Positions 21,293-31,892 of a stretch of DNA of 64,000 nt are shown piece after piece; position 1 is the first letter of the stretch; each line of letters begins with the position of its first letter. The notes below the pieces were generated by a model, which was not told the DNA's origin, made no database searches, and saw nothing but the letters and a program-made list of their open reading frames with translations. A program made the translations under genes and the position numbers. The DNA comes from Bifiguratus adelaidae (Eukaryota; Mucoromycota; Endogonomycetes; Endogonales): contig MVBO01000043.1 in the NCBI GenBank assembly GCA_002261195.1, positions 23,386-87,385 on the forward strand. The letters run 5' to 3'.

Positions 21293-24200
21293 ATGGGGGA
21301 AGCTTCGCCTAGGAAACGGAAAGCTTCGACTCCACTAACGCCGACATCCTATCAGCGGGCAACACAAAGGAAGCAGATACAGTCGTCAAATCAAAAGAGT
21401 TTGGACGACTTCTTTAACGGTTCTACGAGAGACAAGGCACATGATCGGGATATCGGAAAGAGCTCAGTAGAAGTTTCACAAGGTGGAGGAGAGTCTGAGG
21501 ATGTCGAACTTAACCGGGCAATACAAGCGAGTCTGAAATCGGAGCAGCATGCGGCAGATAGAACGGAAGACGGCGCTGGCAACGAAGAAATGGAACGTGC
21601 GCTCAGAGAGAGTCTAGATCAATCGATTGTTGCATCCCAAGATGCGCAATTGGATGAAGATGAAGAGCTTCGGCGTGCAATGGAAGAGAGCTTAAATGAA
21701 GCGAAACGGATGGAATCAGTGCTTGAGTACGGAATTCTCGACGATGCATCGGAGATCGCCACCTTAAATCGACAACCGAGAAATATCACGACAATTTTCT
21801 CAGAGACCAACAATGGTAATTCCACTAATTTGTCCAAGGCATCCTTACAGCCTGAAAACTCGACAGCTACCGATGCGCCGATACCGGATCTACTTGTCAA
21901 ACAACCAGCATCATTCCGTCCAGAAAGTCACAATTTTACAACATCACACACACCCTATGCCTTTCTCACCCAAGCATTCCAGCAAATTGCATCTCATACA
22001 TCTCGCATCACTATACTCAACATATTGACAAATACTCTACGTACTATATGGTACCATAATCCACAGGATCTCTTACCAACGATATGGCTCTGTTCAAATG
22101 CCATTGCACCACCACACAGAGGCGTCGAACTTGGTATTGGTCCCCTCATCCTTAGCAAAGCCATCACTTCCATCTCTGGCATCAGCAACAAACGTCTAAA
22201 GCAACTCTACGATGAGCATGGTGACTGGGGAGATGTAGCCTACGCTGCCAAAGTCTCTATTCGAACGCTTGTCATGCCCAGGCCTCTCACCATCCCAAAT
22301 GTTTATTCTACTCTTGCATCCATTGCACGGCTCAAAGGCAATGGTACTGTGGATGCGAAGACTGGACTGGTCAAGAAGCTAATTCTGGCCGCGCGAGGGG
22401 AAGAGGTTCGGTTCCTGGTTCGCACATTTGTTTCGCATCTTCGCATAGGCGCTGTTCGTACAACTGTCTTGATAGCCTTGGCTCGAGCGATGGTATACAC
22501 GATACCAAAGACACAGGAGGTCGACTATGCAACATTGGCCGACAATACATTACACGCATTGCCGACTGATTCTCCTTCATTAGTGTCGCGAAAACTGGTT
22601 GTAGCCGAACAATTGTTGCGTGCAGCGTATGCCCGTTATCCTGACTGGGACGGCATCGTGAACCAGCTTCATGCCGCGGGCGGTGATATACGTTCGATCG
22701 TCGAGGGATGCGATGTCACGCCTGGAACGCCTGTTCGCCCCATGTTGGGCAAGATCACGCGAGACCTTAATGCCGTGTTTGAGGTCCTAGACCCAGATCG
22801 TCAATTTGCTTGTGAATGGAAGTACGATGGACAGGTGAGAGGTTTGAGGTTGCAAAAGTTGCAGGCTAATGGGGCATGTAGAGGGCACAGATCCATCTCT
22901 TAGAGTCTGGAAAGGTCAAGATATACAGTAGACATTTAGAGGTAAGGTGTGCATGTGAGCTAGTTGGACAATTCGATGCGATTGATGACCGCCAGGACAT
23001 CACAACCAAATACCCAGATATTATCGAACTCATTCCGTCTATCATCAACGCCAATTCTGATGGGTTGCGGACAACGTCTTTTATCATGGATGCAGAAGTC
23101 GTAGCCGTAGACGATGAAGGGAAACGACAGAGTTTTCAAGTATTGTCTGGGCGGGGTAGGAAAGATATCGTGCTCGCTAACGTGACGGTGAATGTGGTAA
23201 GTAGTTGTTGATGTTTACTGACGATAATCACTCATGGGTCGCTTGCTGCAGTGTGTGCATGCATTTGGTAAGATCAGGCGTACCCAACGATGACGGAATT
23301 GATGCCTCTTTACATTAACTCAATTACTAGATCTCATGTATCTCAATCAAACTTCGCTATTATCCCGCTCCTTTCGACATCGGCGGCAACTTCTTCATAC
23401 ACATTTTACTCCTGTCGCTGGACGCTTTAGTTTTGTCAAGCACATGGACGCAAAAGCAATTCCTGAAGACATGGACGAAGTCTCGCAATTCTTCAAAGAC
23501 AGTCTTCAAGGAGGCTGTGAAGGCATTATGGTCAAGGTATTGGACGGTGGAAAATCGGAACAAGGACTCGTAGACGCCTATGGCAATCAAGTAGACGCAT
23601 TGGATCTGGAAACTGAGATGGCTGCCTACCTGGAAGCTGAAGATATGGACACCAGCATCTTGGAACACAACGAGGATCAAAACCCCAGCTCCGCCAAAAC
23701 TGAAGTGGCGGCAAAGAAAGGTAGAAAGAAGGAACTGTTGGCGACATACGAACCTGGTAAGCGATATGGTTACATATAGATCTCTCATGCTGACCGAAGC
23801 ACCCAGACAAGCGTTTGGAAAGCTGGCTCAAAGTCAAGAAGGATTACGTGGAAGGCGTGAGCGATTCGTTGGATTTGGTAGTAAGTAAATTAGAGATCCT
23901 GACATTTGTGCGATATATGTTGACTACCTACATGCAGCCTATTGCCGGATGGTATGGTAACGGCAGAAAGGCTGGCTGGTATTCTCCCGTGCTACTGGCT
24001 TGTTACAATCCAGAAACCGAATCCTTGGAATCTGTGTGCAAATGCATGTCTGGATTCTCTGATCAATTTTATAAGGATATGCGCGTTTTCTACGGTGAAG
24101 TTAGTGGAAGGATTTGCGATGGCCCAAAGGGGTATTATAATGTGGACACGAAAGCCTTGCGTCCAGATGGTAGGTAGTCATTTTGTGGAACGAGAGCGAT

Positions 24201-24528
24201 GGACTGGAGATTGATCAAACACACCCGCTTTTGCAGTTTGGTTTGAACCGTGCGAGGTATGGGAGATCAAAGGTAATTGCAATGTGTCTTCGCTGCTCCA
24301 ATCACTTAACCCCGCTCTATAGGTGCCGAGATCACCATATCGCCAGTTCATAGATCTGCTATTGGCAAGATCTCTGAAGACCGCGGATTGTCTCTTCGAT
24401 TCCCTCGCTTTATCAAAAAGAGGGAAGACAAGCGCATAGAGGACGCAACTACCAGTGATCAAGTCGCTGAAATGTATAGAATGCAGACAAAGGATAATGG
24501 TGAACTGCTAGAAGACGAAGAGGAATGA
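21293..24528 (+). CDS. CDC9: DNA ligase I (ATP-dependent) with PIP box and three UIM-like motifs
   Basis: Nine exons: 21293..22834, 22882..22941, 22996..23196, 23252..23267, 23331..23756, 23807..23880, 23938..24169, 24237..24272, 24323..24528; 930 residues. It seals Okazaki fragments and repair nicks. The PCNA-binding box QKSLDDFF is at residues 34-41. The catalytic core shows the adenylation motif EWKYDGQ (Lys nucleophile), YSRHLED after splicing, [22 protein letters not shown] and WLKVKKDY. Residues 69-137 carry three short helices with the UIM spacing Ala-x-x-x-Ser (A76/S80, A103/S107, A129/S133) in acidic context, which I do not know from ligase I elsewhere. The fourth exon is only 16 nt. 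It is divergent from LSB5 over 126 bp. Confidence 0.95.
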
Positions 24529-24579
24529 ATGGTGATTTGTCCAAAACGGGACAGATTGGTGCTTTTTGCCTTTGTCTGA

Positions 24580-26136
24580 ATGCTTTCTTCGCACATCACT
24601 GCAGAGTTTGCTGAGTCCAGAGAGAAGGACTCACAGCTCGAGAATTCAGGAAAGCGAGGTCAATCTCCCATAGTGGCCGAATTCGGAGAGACAAGACCGC
24701 ATACCCCACCATCGCATCGACATCCTCAACCCCACTTTCAACAGCTTGCCGCACCCTATATAATACCGGCCACCGCGCAGATACCCTTAACACCCTATCC
24801 TGATCCAACCGCCTTCTCTCATGGCCAAGTATATCCAACAGCCCTCCCCGCACCACCTTTGTGGGCGTACATGCCTGTCGCTCAACCGGTCATACCTTTA
24901 TCCAAACCACAGGAGAAAAGAATAACACAGGAGATTATGAGCTTATATCAGGTAGGGATAGTATACTTCATAAGCCTCTGTTATCCTCCGGTTTCCACCC
25001 AAACTAATGCAGTTTCGTTATTGGCTATAGTCACTCTTACCAACGCCACTCAATATCACAAGGAGGCGGAAGTTTGTAGAAAAAATTCAACGCATACTGC
25101 ATGAAGAATATCCTGGGCGACAAGTTGACGTGCATTTGTTTGGGTAAGGGAATCTCGATCAACGCCATTGTTCAGAAGCTCATATGGCATTTGCTCCATG
25201 CTAGCTCCTCGGCAAATGGATTGGGAACAGGGGGGTCAGACGTAGACTTGTGCCTTGTCACGGACTGGGAGAGACTACAGGATGTGCGATTCCTGGCAGC
25301 TGGACTAAAGAAACGTTAGTATCGTCATGGATCAAATGTGAGTATGCTGAATCTTCAATAGATGGAATCCGGCGGGTTACGTGTATACCGAACGCAAGAG
25401 TACCGATTGTTAAGCTCTGGGACAACGAATTGTAAGTAATCAACTCGGTACTCTCCAAGCACAGCACTTATCGAAGGAAAACATCAGGTTCCTTGCTTGC
25501 GATATCAACGTGAACAATCCCCTGGCGCTGCAGAACACTGAAATGATCAAAACTTACGTAGAAATTGATGCCAGAGCTCGACCATTTATCATGATTATCA
25601 AGCATTGGGCACGACGGAGAGTTCTGAATGATGCCGCAAAAGGTGGTACACTGAGCACGTATGCCTGGATGTGCATGTGCATCAACTTCCTTCAAATGCG
25701 AACTCCATCAATATTGCCCGCCCTCCATCAAATTCCTCATACAAAGCGACCAGATAATGCCATTGTCGATGGTGTTGATACCTCCTTCTGCTCAGATTTG
25801 GACCAATTACGGGGATTTGGAGAGCTAAACTCCGAGTCGCTCGGATATCTTTTATATGCCTTCTTTCGTCACTTTGCATTCGAGTACGAATACGAAAAGT
25901 ACGTCATCTCAGTGCGTTGCGGCAAATACTTGACGAAGGAGTCAAAAGGTTGGATTGGGGACCGCAATTACAATCTGCTGTGCATCGAATCACCGATGAA
26001 TGTATTTAGAAATCTCGGCAACTCAGCGGACGATATCACAGTACACGGACTCAAGAACGAGTTCCAGCGTGCGTATAGCATCATAGTAAACGGAGGTAGT
26101 TTGAGTCAAGTATGTGAGCAGTACATAGAAGCGTAG
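24580..26136 (+). CDS. Cid1/TUTase-like nucleotidyltransferase (non-canonical poly(A)/poly(U) polymerase)
   Basis: Exons 24580..24951, 25031..25143, 25205..25314, 25362..25431 and 25488..26136 give 437 residues. The enzyme adds A or U to RNA 3' ends. The pol-beta nucleotidyltransferase signature is complete after splicing: VHLFGSSANGLGTGGSDVDL, with the two catalytic Asp in DVD, and the third acidic strand in the next exon. The PAP-associated domain follows (RPFIMIIKHWARRRVLND, TLSTYAWMCMCINFLQ, LGYLLYAFFRHFAF, LLCIESPMN). An N-terminal Pro/His-rich ~110 residues looks disordered. A versus U preference cannot be read. The first 50 nt after the ligase stop are the only spacer, so it probably starts at 24580. 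Confidence 0.88.
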
Positions 26137-26214
26137 AATGGAAATAGTACTAGTTCAAACGCGACCCTGGTTACCAAAAGGAGTAATCTACAATATCGAG
26201 CTTGGTGCTGTGAC

Positions 26215-28875
26215 ATGAAGGGGATCAATGACATTCTCAAAGACCGTAAGTTAGCCAAGTTCTGGGCTGTCTGGCGACTAGATGTCTCAAACCAACTTTC
26301 CAGGTATCCTGCAGACTTTCCGGGCGGTGCAGTCCGAAGAGAAATGGAAGGTGTGCGTTGTGGACTCCAAGTCCATGAAGATCCTGTCAGCTGCCTGCAA
26401 GCTGGCTAATCTGTTTGAGATGGACGTAAGTATCTGAAGAGCTTTCTTGTCCACATGTAAGCATTTGCTTAACTTCCCCTAGATTGTCTGTAAGTTGAGC
26501 GCGTTATGTTTCTTAAATGGACTTGAGCTCAGAGATTCTCAGCTATCGACAACATTGACAAACCACGGCAATCGCATCCAAAGCTCGAGGCGATCTATAT
26601 CTTGACACCATGCTTAGACTCGATACAGAGGCTCGTGAACGATTTCTCGAAATCAGAAGGTCCAATGTACAAGTGCGCCCATGTGCATTTCACAGGTGGT
26701 GAGTAGGGTGATGTTAAGTCACTCAATCTTGGTCTTACGCTTATGGACAGCTTTGGATGGATCCTTGTTCAGTGACATGAATCGACGCGTTACGGAAGCT
26801 GGCGTTGCAAAGTATATTCGAGCTCTCAAGGAGATTTTCGTTGATTTTCTAGGTAGGTGATCGTACGCATCTATCGGTTGATAACAGATAGTCATTACCA
26901 ATTCAAAGCTGTGGATTCTGCCACGTACACCACCGACTACTCGTTTCAGACGCCGGCCAACTTTTTCACCTGCTTTGGAACAACCGAGTACAATCGCGCT
27001 GAGGAAGACTTAAAGGACATTGCGAAACAGGTATGTAAATCTGCACAAGTAATCGCACATGCTTACTGCGTCTAGTTGCTGGCTGTTTGTGCTGTCTTGG
27101 GCGAAAATCCCATGATTCGATACCACCGACCTCTGGATTTGGAAGGGGTAGAAAACAGATATCTCCCTTCCAAACTCGCAAAAGCACTTCAAAGTGAGCT
27201 TGATGAATTTGTCAGACAGAATCCCGAATTCCCGGTAGGTGCTCGCGCGATGACTGACACGTCTCAATCTCACTCATGCCATGAAAATTCCGTAGCCTTC
27301 AAGAGACCCTCCCGTAGGCCCCGCGACCATGTTCATCCTCGATCGTACCATTGACTCATGCTCACCGTTCCTCCATGAATTGACTTATCAAGCCATGATG
27401 AATGACCTTCTCAATCTGGAGAATAATGGCACCAAATACTCTTACGAGTACAATGAGGAAGAATCTGGCGTTACGACTACAGTAAGAAAGGATGTTGTCC
27501 TAGATGAATCAGACAACGTCTTTGTCGAAGTGAGGCACCTGTATATTCAGGAAGCCATCGATAAGCTTACAACAGAATTCCGAGAATTGATCGGAAAAGG
27601 TGGCATAGCCAAAACGTTGGTGGATATCGCTCTTTTCGAATATGCGGCTAACGCGCACTTGTTGCAGAGGGGACAGTCTCAAGGATTTGAATGCGATGAA
27701 GGATGTTGTGGCTCGTCTTCCGCAGTACCAAGAGATGAAAGCCAAGGTAGGTGCTAGGTTACCAAGGTCCATGTGGAACTCACATACTTCTAGTACGGGG
27801 TGCACCTTGACATTGCCCAGAAATGTATCGACATATTTACACAACAAGAGCTTCGAAGCATAGTAGAGCTCGAGCAGGTTCGTAGACATTCATGATAGAG
27901 ACTTACCTGACACTGATGCGAGCCCAAACACAGGATTTGGCATGCGGCGAAACGCATGATGGACATACTCTGAAGAACATTGTGGATCGAATGACGCCTT
28001 TGTTGGACGATCCTTACATCAGGCAAGTCAACATGGGGAAAGCATATTCCGATGGTTAATGAGAGATTCTTGCAGCCCAGCGACGAAGACGCGCCTGATT
28101 GCCATCTACATGGCCTCAAATATCAAGGGCGCAAAAGAAGAGGATAAGAAGGTGCTTTTGGCGCATGCTCGTCTCGGTGCAGAGCACAAGGAGGCATTGG
28201 AGAATCTGTCGTTGATGGGCATACAATACAACGAAACGCTCGCTAAACTCTTAAAGAAACCAAAGGCGAAACGAAAGCAATTTGACGCTGATAGTGTGAT
28301 GCTTACCCGGTATCAGCCTAGAATTAAGGGATTGCTTGAGGTAAGTCTCTCTGAATCCATTCTTTCAATATGCTCATGTTCCCTAGGATCATCTTGCGGA
28401 CGACATTGACAATAGTCTCTTCCCATTTCTGAAGCACCCGCTCCCAGCATCGCGACAGGAGCGCCAAACTGGTTCACACATCGACAACACTCTTCGCGTC
28501 TACAAAACCCAGTGGCACAAGAAAACAAAGGGACAAGCGGTCGTCAAGCCCCCCGATGGTCCAGCCATGCTCGTCTTTGTGTTGGGTGGCATCACCTGGT
28601 CCGAGATACGATCAGCTTTCGAGATTGCTCAGCAATACAATCGAGAAGTCTACATTGGCTCCACCCATATCCTCACGCCTGAATCTTATCTACATGATCT
28701 TCAAATGCTGAGGAAGCCGATTGAGCGACCGTCTCCCATTATACCCCCAGTACAAAGCGGTCCAGCGACAAAGGCTACTAAACCGCGCAAGACTGTGAAT
28801 CCAACGCAACCACCACGATCTAGTTCAAGTGGTATCGCCAACAAGGTATCCAAATTTAATGTACTTCGAAAGTAG
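26215..28875 (+). CDS. SEC1: Sec1/Munc18 family protein, copy A
   Basis: Thirteen exons: 26215..26245, 26304..26425, 26483..26489, 26543..26698, 26751..26852, 26909..27030, 27076..27234, 27296..27615, 27668..27746, 27794..27877, 27934..28022, 28076..28340, 28387..28875; 674 residues. SM proteins bind syntaxin and SNARE bundles and drive exocytic fusion. Conserved blocks are WKVCVVDSKSMKILSAACK, LEAIYILTP, ENPMIRYHRPL, ILDRTIDSCSPFLHELTYQAMMNDLL, and MLVFVLGGITWSEIR. Exon 3 is 7 nt (ATTGTCT), forming the IV of the strand before SIDNIDKPR. The intron after 28022 begins with GC, in a strong context (AG|GCAAGT). Its closest relative here is Sec1-B at 36434-39125. Confidence 0.9.
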
Positions 28876-28902
28876 AGAAAGGCAACCTATGCTACAATCC
28901 AT

Positions 28903-30572
28903 TCATAGTTTCGATTTTGGTTTGAAAAAGGCATCTACCATGGCGCGTCGTTGAATCTTGCCAGTGGCTGTCTTGGGCATGGCGTCTGTAATGTAAACCA
29001 CCTTAGGCACCTTGAAACTAGCCATCTTCTCATTGCAAAATTGCTGAATGTCCTTCTTGACCTGCTCGGCATCCTTGCTCTTGGCTTCTTCTTTAAGGAC
29101 CACGGCCGCGTGCACTTCTTGTCCGTACTTTTCATCAGGTACCGCAAATGATACAGCTTCCGCCACATCGGGATGGTTCAAAAGCACACCATCGACTTCA
29201 AGCGGAGAAATCTTTTCACCACCGCGATTGATCAATTCCTTGATGCGACCGGTCAACACCAGGTACCCGTCCTTGTCCAATCGGCCTTGATCACCTGTAC
29301 GGAACCATCCGTCCTTCGTAAACGCTTCATCGTTGGCTTTGGGATTGTTCAAGTAGCCTTTGGTCACATTGTTACCCTTGATGCATACTTCGCCCTCTTC
29401 GACGCGATCGCCCTTGGCGTCCAAGATGGTCACCTGGACACCCTGACCTAACCCAACTGAACCGGGTTTACGTGTTGCCGGTGGTAAGGGATTGGAGGTC
29501 ATTTGATGAGCTGCTTCAGTCATGGCATACGCTTCCAGAACCGGAGCCTTGAAGGTCTTTTCCAGCTGATGGAAAGTGGCCGGAGCAAGACTGGAAGAGC
29601 AGGATCGAATGAAGCGGATCTTAGGAATGCGGTGAGGGGGCTTGACAAGCAGGATTTGGTGAATCGTAGGGACTAGACAGGTGACATATAAGCAGCGAAT
29701 CGTCAAGACCGGGACCATGCTTACCCGCTGTGTACCAGTTGCACTGGCCCTCCTCGAAATCTTTCCAAAACGTGCCGGCACTAAACTTTTCTGGAATCAC
29801 GGCCGTCCCGCCGGAAAGTAACGTGGCCAGCAGACCGCACACAAGACCGTGTACGTGGAAGAGAGGCATCACGAGCAGTGTGCGGTCCTCTGGCGTGAGC
29901 TTGTAGGTGTTGATGATGTTGCGCATCGTGGTGTAGATGTTTCGGTGGGTCAGGGGGACGCCTGAACCCCTGTTAGTGTCAACGTTTTGGGGGAAGCGTA
30001 CATTTATTTTACTTACCTTTGGGACGTCCCGTAGTACCACTTGTATGTAAGAGGAGAGCGACATCCTCCTGCTCGGGCTTGATGTGTTGGTTGTCGATGG
30101 GCTTGCTGTTGGCTGTCTGACCGGCGACAACCTCAAGCACAACCTCCGATCGCTTCGGATCCCATGCAACTTCAATAACCGTAGTGCCGAAATGTTCTGC
30201 TGCCTTGACCGCCGCATACCCATTCGATACGGACCCCTTGGGAACAATAATTGCCGTTGATTTCGCATCTTCAATGTAAAACTTGAACTCTTCTTGGCGA
30301 TAATTGGGGTTCAAGGGAGCCGCACAACAACCCAAGAGGTTGACACCGAGAAAACAGGTGGCAAACTCGAGCGAGTTGGGCAACGAGACGGAAATCGTCT
30401 TGTCTCTACCATACGCTGACGTCGGCAAGGCACCTGTTAGTTGCCGCTGAAACGACTGCACCACGCGATAAAAGTCCTTGTATGATACTGTTACTGGATG
30501 AGGTGCCGAGGACGGAATAATAATGGCAGGCGATGTGGATTCGTGCTCAAATACAGCGTAGAGTGTCTCCAT
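28903..30572 (-). CDS. PCS60: Peroxisomal AMP-binding acyl-CoA synthetase, PCS60/oxalyl-CoA synthetase type
   Basis: Exons 30572..30017, 29961..29725 and 29672..28903 give 520 residues. The acyl-adenylate motif LLHTSGTTGRPKG is at ~175-187, followed by PLTHRNI, MPLFHVHGL, AYAMTEAAHQM, the hinge GWFRTGDQG and GRIKELINRGGEKISP, and the C-terminal lysine region KTATGKIQRR. The last three residues are SKL, a canonical PTS1 signal, so a peroxisomal location is expected. Yeast Pcs60 is an oxalyl-CoA synthetase with the same length and C-terminus, and that is the best guess; other medium-chain acids are possible. It converges with Sec1-A, 27 bp between stops, and is divergent from the cyclin over 1.3 kb. 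Confidence 0.9.
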
Positions 30573-30610
30573 GATGAAGGTTACTAAAAGATGTCAGAGT
30601 GTGTGACATT

Positions 30611-30622
30611 GGGGGGGGGGGG
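30611..30622 (+). repeat. G12 homopolymer run
   Basis: Twelve consecutive G residues, 39 bp upstream of the PCS60 start codon. Length may be unstable or a sequencing-sensitive site. Confidence 0.9.
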
Positions 30623-30888
30623 TATGGAACTTTACGCAGTCCCATGACGTGGTTATTGCTGCGCTGATCATCAACACTACACACAGACAACAATAACGCA
30701 TTCACGTGTTCCCTTCCTTACTCTCTCACTCACACACACGCTCATGCATAGACTCGCAGTCCTTGTCCACACGCTCTTTTTCTCCTAGCCAACTAGAAAA
30801 ATAAACGCATATATCGGCATGATCGTATACGCGTCTCTGCGTTCAGCGCTTCGCTAAAATTTTTCATTTGACTCATGGCCAATGGTCT

Positions 30889-30969
30889 CCCCTCTCTCTC
30901 TCTCTCTTTCTCTCTCTCTCATCCTTTCCATCCGCCATCTCCCTTGCTCCTCTCTCTCTCTCTCTCTCC
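30889..30969 (+). repeat. CT microsatellite, interrupted
   Basis: Two blocks of (CT)n, 30889-30920 and ~30949-30969, separated by a C/T-rich 28-nt stretch. Confidence 0.9.
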
Positions 30970-31892
30970 CCTCTTCAACCGCTTTTTCGGCACTCGTCTC
31001 GTACTGCTCTCTAGTGCTCTTTGCTGTGTGGAGGTCTTGTTCTTTTCCACATTCCGCCACGTTGCATCCGTGTGGCTCATTGCATTGCACTTGAGACATC
31101 TGTTGGCTATTGACCTTCGTTACTGCAACAGACAGTTCAGTATGGAATAGACGAGCTATAGGCGACAGAAGATTGCACTTGCGCGGCCTCGCTACCGACA
31201 CGCCCTTCTTCGCCAAGTCGAAATTGACTGGAAGAAACCCAAAGGATTTTGCCTTCCCAAGCGTCCGTTTGGGTGAACATCTCCTTTCCGCCTTTTCCCT
31301 TGTCATCTTTCTTTTTTTTTTTACCCTCCATTCAACTTTTTCTTTGCATCAACTCATCGCTGTTGCTTCGTATCCGAGGCTTGGCATTTGGTGATCATCG
31401 CTTGCAAATCGTTTCATCTGAAACCTTCAACTATCAGGATTTGCATCTTGCATAGTCTTCATCCACACGATACCCTTCCAAAGCGACCTCTTTGCTGAGT
31501 TTCCGTTTTCGGGTTTGCAAGCACCTTCTGACGACCGTCATCCAATACACCACCTCGAATAGATCCTTGATACCCTGTAACTCTCGGCATCGCGATACCA
31601 CAAGTCTATCCGACACGATATCAGCAAGCAGTTTCTACTCGACTGCATCGCTCTGTGTTTATTTTTTCTTACTTTTCCTTTTTTTCAGCATTCTCATAGC
31701 ATCACATTATCTTGCATTTCTCTTCGTTTCTGCAAGCTCTGGCAGAGACATTGGCGCTCTTCTTGATCAGCGTTGCCTATATTCTCTCCCTCTGCAATTT
31801 TGGAACGACACCTTCTTGTACGCAACTCTGCGACCGGAAAGTGAGACTTGCTCAAAAAGAAGAGACAGCACATCTGTTGTTGTTCTCACGTC

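Larger units (their letters stand above)
30573..31892. promoter_or_regulatory. 1.3-kb divergent intergenic region, CT-rich, PCS60 / cyclin
   Basis: The longest spacer in the window. It holds a G12 run at 30611-30622, CA-rich and CT-rich blocks, a long CT microsatellite (30889-30969) and poly-T runs near 31312 and 31680. From ~31000 to 31892 the plus strand is strongly pyrimidine-rich, which suits a long leader for the cyclin. Several short upstream ATGs occur. No gene, tRNA or conserved frame was recognised. Confidence 0.6.

Noticed and set aside
27600-27669. Sec1-A donor at AAAG|GTGGCA with acceptor CAGAG
   Set aside because: The AAAC|GTTGGT donor with the GCAG acceptor matches the phase and the AC|GT context of the homologous junction in Sec1-B.
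30889-30969. Possible mobile-element boundary at CT repeats
   Set aside because: No terminal repeats, target duplication or transposase frame is present; simple microsatellite expansion explains it.
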